Shown here piece after piece: positions 34,909 to 41,146 of a DNA stretch of 41,146 bases (position 1 is its first letter; each line of letters starts with the position of its first letter). The notes under the pieces are model-generated. The model was not told the DNA's origin and searched no databases. It worked only from the letters and a program-made list of their open reading frames with translations. Source of the DNA: Hyphomicrobiales bacterium (GTDB lineage Bacteria; Pseudomonadota; Alphaproteobacteria; Rhizobiales; CAJQND01); the NCBI GenBank assembly GCA_028285595.1, contig JANQOW010000138.1, forward strand, positions 1 through 41,146, given 5' to 3'. The position numbers were made by a program, and so were the translations under genes.

Positions 34909-35979
34909 ATGCACAAGGGACGCAAACTGCTTGCAGGGGCTGTCGCCGCCGGTCTTTTGACCATGGGCACCATGGCCGCGAAAGCAGAGGTTCAGGAATA
35001 CAAATTCGACGTGGTCGGCACCTGGGGATTTCTGGAAAACTATAAAGAGTTTGAAAGTAAGTTCTGGAACGAAACTCTGCCGGCAGCTTCCGGCGGCAAG
35101 CTTACTGCGAACGCGAAGCCCTATACCGAACTTGGTTTGAAGGGTTATGAGGTGATGTCCGGCCTGAAGAAGGGCGCCTATGACGCGGTTCATGCCCTCA
35201 CTTCCTATAGCGCCAAGGCCAGCCCGGCTCTGGAAGGCATCGACCTTGCCGGCGTGATCCAAGACTTTGAGACTTACAAGAAGGCGGTGGACGCCTATCG
35301 CCCGATTATCGAGCGCGAAGTGGCCGAGAAGTACAACGGCAAGGTGATCAATATCTACACCTTCCCCAGCCAGCAGCTGTGGTGCAACCTGAAAGACAAG
35401 TCGATCACCAACGTGTCGCTCAAGGATCTGTCCGGCAAGAAGATCCGCACCTACAGCCGCACTCTGGGTGACTTCATCGAAGGCCTCAACGCCAGTGCTG
35501 TGACCATTGCTTTTGCCGAGGTGGTTCCGGCCCTGCAAAAGGGCGTGGCCGACTGCGGTATCACCGGCACCATGCCGGCCTATAACGCCAAGTGGTGGCA
35601 GGTGGTGACCCATAACATCCGCGTTCGCGTGGGCTATGCGGCAACCTTTACCGCCATCAACATGGACACCTGGAACGGCTTCAGCAAGGAAACCCAGGAC
35701 CTGATCATGGCGGAAGCCAAGAAGAAGGAAGACGCAATCTGGGCGTTTGAGAAGAGCCTTGACCAGAAGGGCATGGACTGCAACGCTTCAGGTCCTTGTG
35801 ACAAGGGCGAGCCCGGCGGTATGGTTGCGATCACACCGTCTGAAGAAGACCAGAAAATGCTGGCCGACATCGCTCAGAACGTGGTTCTGAAGCGCTGGGC
35901 CAAGCGGTGCGGCAAGAAATGTGCTGACGAGTGGAACGCCACCATCGGCAAAGTTGTCGGACTGACAGCGTCTGAATAG
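34909..35979 (+). CDS. dctP: TRAP transporter substrate-binding protein (DctP family)
   Basis: This 356-residue periplasmic protein has a signal peptide (MHKGRKLLAGAVAAGLLTMG, cleavage after AKA near residue 26). The mature protein has the DctP-type core around IRTYSRTLGDFIEGL and FAEVVPALQKGVADCG, where the first arginine commonly pairs with a substrate carboxylate. Six cysteines are unusual for the family: one each in LWCNL and VADCG and four near the end (MDCNASGPC, RCGKKC). The ATG at 34909 has GGGAGA upstream. It is followed, after a stem-loop, by the two membrane subunits. The ligand is unknown but is probably a carboxylic acid. Confidence 0.9.
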   Translation: MHKGRKLLAGAVAAGLLTMGTMAAKAEVQEYKFDVVGTWGFLENYKEFESKFWNETLPAASGGKLTANAKPYTELGLKGYEVMSGLKKGAYDAVHALTSYSAKASPALEGIDLAGVIQDFETYKKAVDAYRPIIEREVAEKYNGKVINIYTFPSQQLWCNLKDKSITNVSLKDLSGKKIRTYSRTLGDFIEGLNASAVTIAFAEVVPALQKGVADCGITGTMPAYNAKWWQVVTHNIRVRVGYAATFTAINMDTWNGFSKETQDLIMAEAKKKEDAIWAFEKSLDQKGMDCNASGPCDKGEPGGMVAITPSEEDQKMLADIAQNVVLKRWAKRCGKKCADEWNATIGKVVGLTASE

Positions 35980-36006
35980 GACGATCCGTTAGGGCGGATG
36001 CTTGGA

Positions 36007-36055
36007 GCGCCCGCGAGGAGACTGGGTATTGAGTAATTGTCTCTCTCGCGGGCGC
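36007..36055 (+). promoter_or_regulatory. Stable stem-loop between DctP and DctQ genes
   Basis: GCGCCCGCGAGGAGAC (36007-36022) and GTCTCTCTCGCGGGCGC (36039-36055) can pair with a single bulge around a 16-nt loop. There is no T-run after it, so it is more likely a transcript-stabilising hairpin or partial attenuator that raises the amount of binding protein relative to the membrane subunits than a full terminator. Confidence 0.6.
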
Positions 36056-36090
36056 GACCGAGCCTACTCCGATGGCTTGGCACGTTTCTT

Positions 36091-36657
36091 ATGTTTGACA
36101 AAATCCATGGCGAACTGTTTCGCATCTCGCGCGTAGCCACCTGGGTTGGCGGCGCGGCACTCCTCCTGTCGGCCATTATGGTGACCCTGGATGTGATTTC
36201 CCGCAAACTGTTCGCAATCACGATTTCCGGATCAGACGAGATCACCGGCTATGTGTTCGCGGCGGGCACCACATGGGCCTATTCGTTCTGTCTGTTCTCG
36301 CGCGCAAACATTCGCATTGACGCGCTCTATAATCTGCTGAGCCTGCGCGCCCGGGCCCTTTTGGACATGCTGGGGCTGGCGCTTTTGCTCTACTACATCT
36401 TGCTGTTGACCCGGAACGCCTGGTCCATGTTCGCGGAGAACTGGGAGTATAACTCCACCGCGCAGACAACCCTGGCCACCCCATTGTGGATCCCGCAGAT
36501 CTTCTGGATCTCAGGTCTTGCCTTCTTCCTTTTGTCCCTCAGCTTTCTGACCGCTTGGGGCATGGTGTGCATGCTGAAACGCGATTGGGCCACCATCAAC
36601 CGCATTGCCGGTGTGAAATCGGTGCAGGAAGAGATTGTCGAGGAAACCCATGTGTAG
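36091..36657 (+). CDS. dctQ: TRAP transporter small permease (DctQ family)
   Basis: This 188-residue protein has four hydrophobic helices and the DctQ-type segment ISGSDEITGYVFAAGTTWAY followed by RANIRIDALYNLL. It forms the small membrane subunit of the TRAP complex. ATG 36091 is chosen because family homology begins soon afterwards (MFDKIHGELF); the TTG at 36037 lies inside the stem-loop and adds an unrelated leader. No strong ribosome site is seen. A 33-bp gap separates it from the large permease gene. Confidence 0.88.
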   Translation: MFDKIHGELFRISRVATWVGGAALLLSAIMVTLDVISRKLFAITISGSDEITGYVFAAGTTWAYSFCLFSRANIRIDALYNLLSLRARALLDMLGLALLLYYILLLTRNAWSMFAENWEYNSTAQTTLATPLWIPQIFWISGLAFFLLSLSFLTAWGMVCMLKRDWATINRIAGVKSVQEEIVEETHV

Positions 36658-36690
36658 CCTCCGCCCCCATATGCGCAGCGGAGGTTCGGC

Positions 36691-37977
36691 ATGCCGCTTC
36701 TGATTGTTGTCGTCCTCTTAGGTCTTGTGGTCTCCGCCGTGCCAGTGGCCGCGGTTCTTGGTATCTTGAGCCTCTCCCTGGACGAGGTGTTTATGCGCGG
36801 GCGGCGCTCGCTCATGCTGGGCGACTTCGTTTGGGAACAGAGTATCGAATACATCCTGGTGGCGATCCCCATGTTTATCCTGCTGGGGGAAATCATGCTC
36901 CGGGCGGGCATTGCGCTTCGGATGTATAACGCCGTCATCCAGTGGATCTCTTGGCTGCCGGGTGGCCTGATGCACGCCAATATCGGCTCTTCGGCCATTT
37001 TCGCCGCCACATCCGGGTCCTCAGTCGCCACGGCGGCGACAGTGGGCACCGTCGCCTATCCGGAGATTGAGAAGCGGAACTACCAGGAAAGCCTGTTCTT
37101 GGGATCACTCGCTGCCGGCGGCACTTTGGGGATCCTCATCCCGCCGTCGATCAACCTCATAATCTATGGCCTTTTGACAGACAGTTCCGTGCCGGAGCTT
37201 TATCTGGCGGGGATCATTCCGGGGATATTGCTGGCGCTCCTGTTCATGAGCATGATCGCAATTGCCTGCCTGCGCAGGCCCGCCTGGGGTGGCGACAAGG
37301 TGGAAACCAGTTGGGACCAACGCATCAAGGTTCTGCCTGATCTGCTTCCCCCGCTGTTGCTCTTCTTGGCCGTGGTGGGCTCGATTTATGCCGGCGTCGC
37401 AACGCCCACGGAGGCGGCGTCCATTGGCGTGGTCTTCTCGCTTGGTATCGCGGCCTGGAACAAGGCGCTGAGCATTGAGATGCTGAAGCAGGCCTTTGAA
37501 GGCACCATGCGCTCCAGCGCGACGATCATGCTGATCATCCTGGCAGCGGTGTTCCTGAACTTCGTGTTGGGCTTCATGGGCATCACCCAGGCCATTCTGG
37601 AAGCCATTGAGGCCCTGGGGCTGACGCCCATGCAAACCATGTTGGTGATCGTGGGCTTCTACCTGATCTTGGGCATGTTCATGGAGACCCTCTCCATGAT
37701 GCTGACCACCATCCCGGTTGTGTTCCCGATCGTCATGCACATGGGCTTTGATCCGATCTGGTTCGGCATTTTGATCATTGTTCTCATGGAGGCCGCGCTG
37801 ATCACCCCGCCGATCGGCATCAACCTTTATGTGGTGCACGGCATCCGCCAGCGCGGCGGGAACTTCAACGATGTGAGCATCGGGGCGGTCCCGTTCGTGA
37901 TCGCCATGCTGGTGATGATCGCGCTGCTGTTGATCTTCCCGGGCCTGGCCACGTGGTTGCCGGGATTGTTCTATTAG
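36691..37977 (+). CDS. dctM: TRAP transporter large permease (DctM family)
   Basis: This 428-residue protein with about 12 helices is the transport channel. Diagnostic segments are SATSGSSVA-like (AATSGSSVATAATVG), LIPPSINLIIYG, ITPPIGINLYVVHG and the mid-protein PTEAASIGVVF. The complex uses a sodium gradient. The ATG is preceded by GGAGG at good distance. It is the last of the three TRAP genes; an unknown secreted protein follows after 15 bp. Confidence 0.92.
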   Translation: MPLLIVVVLLGLVVSAVPVAAVLGILSLSLDEVFMRGRRSLMLGDFVWEQSIEYILVAIPMFILLGEIMLRAGIALRMYNAVIQWISWLPGGLMHANIGSSAIFAATSGSSVATAATVGTVAYPEIEKRNYQESLFLGSLAAGGTLGILIPPSINLIIYGLLTDSSVPELYLAGIIPGILLALLFMSMIAIACLRRPAWGGDKVETSWDQRIKVLPDLLPPLLLFLAVVGSIYAGVATPTEAASIGVVFSLGIAAWNKALSIEMLKQAFEGTMRSSATIMLIILAAVFLNFVLGFMGITQAILEAIEALGLTPMQTMLVIVGFYLILGMFMETLSMMLTTIPVVFPIVMHMGFDPIWFGILIIVLMEAALITPPIGINLYVVHGIRQRGGNFNDVSIGAVPFVIAMLVMIALLLIFPGLATWLPGLFY

Positions 37978-37992
37978 CGGAGACGTGTAACC

Positions 37993-38523
37993 TTGAGAAG
38001 CAGAGTTAGAATACGATGTTTCTCTCTCCTCATCTGCTTTCTGACTGCGCTCTCCGTCTCAGCTCAGACTGCTGAACAAAAGCGCCAACTCGTAACAACA
38101 GAGCTTGGCCACAAGGTCACCCTGCCCGTTCTGAGCCGTGGTCGCATGACCATCGCAGGGAAGGCTTCCAACAAGTCCATTGGAACCGACAGCCACGGTG
38201 GCAAAATCTATGAAGCTGGTAATTCGCGCTGGATAATCGTGCACACCAACCAGATCCGATTTGAAGTCGGGAACGGTTATGGCTTCTTGTTTATGGTCCC
38301 TGAACTTGCTGATGGTGACCGCATCGTCCTCAAACTTAGGCTAACCTTTAAGCCCTCAGGTTCCGGCGAGGCCGGAACGTTGGAAGGTAACTTCATCTTC
38401 GACGAGAGATTTGCGTACACAAGCTCCCCGATACGGTGGCATATCCGAGATGGTGACACAGAAGACAAAACCATTGGCCAATACAGTTTTGAGATTATGT
38501 CGGGGCAACGATTGTTAGAATAG
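37993..38523 (+). CDS. Small secreted protein, unknown function
   Basis: This 176-residue protein has a clear signal peptide (RCFSLLICFLTALSVSAQ, cleavage near residue 24). The mature part is strand-rich, with SNKSIGTDSHGGKIYEAG and later LTFKPSGSGEAGTLEG, and contains no obvious catalytic motif. It starts at a TTG with GGAG upstream; no other in-frame start gives a signal peptide. Base composition is lower in GC than the neighbours. It follows the TRAP permease by 15 bp and might be part of the operon, but its composition argues that it was acquired separately. It may belong to a domain of unknown function; I cannot name it with certainty. Confidence 0.6.
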   Translation: MRSRVRIRCFSLLICFLTALSVSAQTAEQKRQLVTTELGHKVTLPVLSRGRMTIAGKASNKSIGTDSHGGKIYEAGNSRWIIVHTNQIRFEVGNGYGFLFMVPELADGDRIVLKLRLTFKPSGSGEAGTLEGNFIFDERFAYTSSPIRWHIRDGDTEDKTIGQYSFEIMSGQRLLE

Positions 38524-38560
38524 GCGGAGTTTACCGTGCTGCCTTCGTCCGATTGAACGA

Positions 38561-39379
38561 TTAGTCCTCCAGCCGGGAATCGAACGCGCTTGGCAAATCC
38601 GTCACCAGCATGGACCCAGGCTTATGGGTGATGCAGATCTCAGGCTTCGCCTGGCGCACCGCGTTCTGCGGTGTGACACCACAGGCCCAGAACACCGGGA
38701 TCTCGTCATCCTCAATGCGCTGGGCATCGCCCCAGTCGGGCTTGGAGATGTCGGCGATACCGATCTGAGAGGGGTCGCCAAGGTGCACGGGCGAGCCGTG
38801 AGTGTGGGGGAAGCGCGAGGTGATCTCGACGGCGCGGATCGCATTACGCGCAGTGAGAGGCCGCATGGAAACCACAGTGCCGCCACTGAAGGGGCCCGCA
38901 GCCTCGGTCTCGATGGAGGTGCGGTACATGGAAACGGTGAGCTCTTCCTCCCAGTGGCGCAGGCGCACGCCCTCATCCACCAGGGCCTGCTCGAACGAAT
39001 AAGAACAGCCCAGAATGAAGGTGACAAAATCATCCCGCCAGAGATCGGAAATGTCGGTGACCGTGTCGTCAAGCTCGCCGTTGCGGTAGACGTTGTAGCT
39101 TGGGATGTCGCAGCGAATGTCAATATCGCGGCCGAGGCCGGGCAGGAACGGATCGCCGGTCTCTGAGACACCGATCAGCGGACAGGGCTTGGGATTGCGT
39201 TGGCAATACCGCATGAAGTCGAGCGCCAGATCCGCCGGCAGGATCGCTAAGTTGCCCTGTGTAAAGCCCGGCGCAATGCCTGCCGTGTTGCCGGTGAATG
39301 CGCCCGTGCGGAAGGCCCGGCGCGCCGCGGCGGGATCGCTCATATCGAAATCAGGATCAAGAACATGAGTGTCAGACAT
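38561..39379 (-). CDS. DUF1445 / D-glutamate cyclase-like protein (putative hydro-lyase)
   Basis: This 272-residue protein matches the YcsI/DUF1445 family in length and in the segments [38 protein letters not shown] and ACGVTPQNA. Eukaryotic and some bacterial members cyclise D-glutamate to 5-oxo-D-proline; others are annotated as putative hydro-lyases. I chose the ATG at 39379, preceded by AGGAGC; the upstream residues (from 39439) look like non-coding leader. It lies 66 bp downstream of the thioesterase gene on the same strand. Confidence 0.85.
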   Translation of the reverse strand: MSDTHVLDPDFDMSDPAAARRAFRTGAFTGNTAGIAPGFTQGNLAILPADLALDFMRYCQRNPKPCPLIGVSETGDPFLPGLGRDIDIRCDIPSYNVYRNGELDDTVTDISDLWRDDFVTFILGCSYSFEQALVDEGVRLRHWEEELTVSMYRTSIETEAAGPFSGGTVVSMRPLTARNAIRAVEITSRFPHTHGSPVHLGDPSQIGIADISKPDWGDAQRIEDDEIPVFWACGVTPQNAVRQAKPEICITHKPGSMLVTDLPSAFDSRLED

Positions 39380-39445
39380 GGGCTGGGGCGCTCCTTTAGG
39401 TTGGACCGGCAGTTTACGCCGTGTGCAGGGTCGGGTCAAAACCTC

Positions 39446-39880
39446 TCAAGGCTCAATCAGCGCAACCTCCTCAAGGGCAGCGCGCAGCTCATCTGTCAGA
39501 GGTGTGGGCCGGCCGGTTTCCTTGCCCATGTAAACCGTGATGACCTCTGAATTGGCAATGCAGCGATCCTCCTGAAACAGCCCCTGCACAAGCGTGTAGG
39601 ACGTGTTGCCGAGCCTGGAGACGGCCGTTCCTACGCTCACCTCACCCGGAAAGTGCAGTTCAAAATTGAACTGAATGCTGAGCTTGGCGAGCACGAACCC
39701 CTTCAGGATGTCATCATCCAACCGCGCCAACTGCTGGTGACGCAGCCGAACGCGGCCGTTTTCAAAGTATTCTCCTATGGCCAGATGGCTCACATGCGCG
39801 TTGGGATCCAGGTCCCGGTAGCGGACAATGTCATTGGCCCAGGCTGGATAGACGGCACGAGATTTCAGATCGATGCTCAT
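39446..39880 (-). CDS. Hotdog-fold acyl-CoA thioesterase
   Basis: This 144-residue protein has the 4-hydroxybenzoyl-CoA-thioesterase/YbgC-like layout: VRYRDLDPNAHVSHLAIGEYFENGR, followed by the hotdog strands with QFNFELHFPGEV. The catalytic aspartate is the one in DLDPNAHV. The usual GHVNN is here AHVSH, so specificity may be shifted. It overlaps the acyl-CoA synthetase gene by ATGA (39877-39880), which suggests recycling of free CoA in the same pathway. Confidence 0.87.
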   Translation of the reverse strand: MSIDLKSRAVYPAWANDIVRYRDLDPNAHVSHLAIGEYFENGRVRLRHQQLARLDDDILKGFVLAKLSIQFNFELHFPGEVSVGTAVSRLGNTSYTLVQGLFQEDRCIANSEVITVYMGKETGRPTPLTDELRAALEEVALIEP

Positions 39881-41146
39881 GTGTCGAGGCTCTTCGGGAT
39901 GATGAGGGCGTCGAGCGCCAGTGCGCCGTCCTCGCGCACGAGAACGGGATTCAGATCCACCGTATCGAGTTTGTCCGCATTCGCCGCCGCGAACACGGAA
40001 ATGCGCGTCAACGCCTCTGCCAGCGCTTCGCTGTCCACCGGCCCGCTGCCCCGCACCCCCTCAAGCAGCTTGGCGCCTTTGGTTTCGGCGATCATAGCCC
40101 TGGCTTCTTCCATGCCGAACGGGGCCAGTCGGAAGCTCACATCCTTAAGCACTTCAACGAACACGCCGCCCAGTCCAAACATGACCATGGGCCCGAAGGT
40201 CGGATCGATTTGAACGCCAATGACCGTCTCAACCCCCTCGCCTGCCATCTCGGAGACGACGATGCCGTCAATCGTCGCATCCGGCCGTGCAGCGCGGGCA
40301 CGCTCCATAAGCGTCTCAAAGCCGATGCGCACATCGTCCATGCCGTTCACACCCAAGAGGACACCGCCAATCTCGGTCTTGTGGGCAATCTCTGCTGAAG
40401 CGATTTTCATGGCCACCGGACCGCCTATGGCGCCCGCGGCAGCCACGGCCTCGTCTACCGTCACCGCCAGGGTTTCGGCCACCGTATCAATGCCCCAACT
40501 GCGCAGAAGCGCTTTGGCATCGGCCTCATTCAGCAGATCTGCGCCCACAGGCTCAGCCCCTTCCGGCGGCGCCGGCGGACCGCTGCCGCCGGCCCCGGCG
40601 AAAAGATCGGCGAAGCGGCGCAGGATCGCACAGGCGCGCACGGCTTCATCGGGCGTGTCGTAAACCGAAATGCCCGCCTGCTCATAAGGCCTGCGGACCT
40701 CCCTGGACACAGGCGCACACAAGCTGATGGGCCAGCGCCCCTCCAAGCTTGAGGCCCAATTGGTGAGGCCGTCCATGACCTCCTGGCGCGCTGCAATGGG
40801 CGTCAGGAAGGCAGCGATGGCGTCACAGTCCGCTTGCTCGGAGACCATTTGAAAGGTCTTGATCATGAGCTCCCATTTTTCCACCACCACCCCGGTCATA
40901 TCGACCGGGTTGGTTGTGGCGGCCAGAGGCAGCATGTCCTTGAGTTCCGCCTGGAGTTTTTCCGGGTACTCCGGCACATGGAGCCCCTCTGCTTCGCACC
41001 GGTCCGCCATCTGCACGCCCGCCCCGCCGGAGATTGAGACGAGCGCCAGCCTGCCGCCCGCCGGAAATGCGCCCGGCTGGCACGCATAGGCGCATTCGAT
41101 CATCTCTTCGGTTGTGTCTGCCCGATAAGCGCCGTGCTGCCGCAAG
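39877..41146 (-). CDS. ADP-forming acyl-CoA synthetase, C-terminal part (5' end outside window)
   Basis: The 423 visible residues cover the second CoA-ligase-like domain and the ATP-grasp domain. The first has SISGGAGVQMADRCE and TTNPVDMTG; the second has MKIASAEIAHKTEIGGVLLGV. FGPMVMFGLGGVFVEVLKDV and VDLNPVL complete it. Such proteins make acyl-CoA from the acid, CoA and ATP with ADP release. The reading frame is open to the window edge, and the phosphohistidine-bearing N-terminal half, if present, lies beyond it. It is followed by a thioesterase gene in the same operon. The acid is unknown. Confidence 0.88.
   Translation of the reverse strand, partial: LRQHGAYRADTTEEMIECAYACQPGAFPAGGRLALVSISGGAGVQMADRCEAEGLHVPEYPEKLQAELKDMLPLAATTNPVDMTGVVVEKWELMIKTFQMVSEQADCDAIAAFLTPIAARQEVMDGLTNWASSLEGRWPISLCAPVSREVRRPYEQAGISVYDTPDEAVRACAILRRFADLFAGAGGSGPPAPPEGAEPVGADLLNEADAKALLRSWGIDTVAETLAVTVDEAVAAAGAIGGPVAMKIASAEIAHKTEIGGVLLGVNGMDDVRIGFETLMERARAARPDATIDGIVVSEMAGEGVETVIGVQIDPTFGPMVMFGLGGVFVEVLKDVSFRLAPFGMEEARAMIAETKGAKLLEGVRGSGPVDSEALAEALTRISVFAAANADKLDTVDLNPVLVREDGALALDALIIPKSLDT

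Noticed and set aside
37105..37839. Minus-strand histidine-rich ORF of 244 codons opposite DctM
   Set aside because: The sequence is the reverse reading of a well-supported membrane protein; the high His/Gln content is typical of antisense to hydrophobic codons.

Overview
The window looks like chromosomal DNA of an alphaproteobacterium, possibly a marine Hyphomicrobiales- or Rhodobacterales-like lineage. This rests on high GC content, dense ATGA/GTGA-coupled operons, dispersed GTCATCCCCGCG-type palindromes, a GumC/ExoP-type co-polymerase kinase fusion, a TRAP transporter and HyuA/HyuB genes. The genus cannot be fixed from sequence reading alone. I saw no tRNA, rRNA, CRISPR array, transposase or phage gene.

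Region 1 (1-16571, + strand) is an exopolysaccharide/surface-polysaccharide locus of Wzx/Wzy type. In order it holds the 3' part of a Wza-type export protein, an outer-membrane beta-barrel protein, a Wzz/BY-kinase fusion, a Wzx flippase, a Wzy/WaaL-type membrane protein, two GT4 glycosyltransferases, a GT2 glycosyltransferase, a two-domain dehydrogenase/Gfo-Idh-MocA oxidoreductase, a heparinase II/III-like protein without signal peptide, a WbuB-like GT4 and a UDP-GlcNAc 2-epimerase. Most junctions are 1-8 bp overlaps, so the genes are probably translationally coupled. No initiating phosphoglycosyltransferase is visible; it may lie upstream of the window.

Region 2 (16572-22439) is a mixed block bounded by dispersed palindromic repeats. 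It holds a class V aminotransferase and an AraC regulator (both -), a divergent thioredoxin-like peroxiredoxin, then a carboxynorspermidine synthase/decarboxylase pair that makes the triamine part of a polyamine pathway. Two copies of a 73-bp repeat lie in inverted orientation on either side of the aminotransferase-AraC-peroxiredoxin segment.

Region 3 (22440-29645) begins with a four-gene catabolic-looking operon: MBL-fold hydrolase, alpha/beta hydrolase, enoyl-CoA hydratase and CaiC-like acyl-CoA ligase. A convergent isochorismatase-like hydrolase, a small glycine-rich hydrophobic protein, and a LysR regulator divergent from DoxX and VOC/glyoxalase genes follow. The last set resembles reactive-electrophile or quinone detoxification modules.

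Region 4 (29642-41146) is a transport and amide/lactam-metabolism region. A - strand operon carries an AhpD-like protein, HyuA, HyuB and an unknown beta-propeller-like protein. Divergent from it is a complete TRAP transporter (DctP, DctQ, DctM) and a small secreted unknown protein. A second - strand operon has an ADP-forming acyl-CoA synthetase (cut by the window end), a hotdog thioesterase and a DUF1445/D-glutamate-cyclase-like protein. HyuAB (5-oxoprolinase-like) plus a DUF1445 protein plus a TRAP importer suggest uptake and use of a 5-oxoproline- or hydantoin-like compound. This is an inference.
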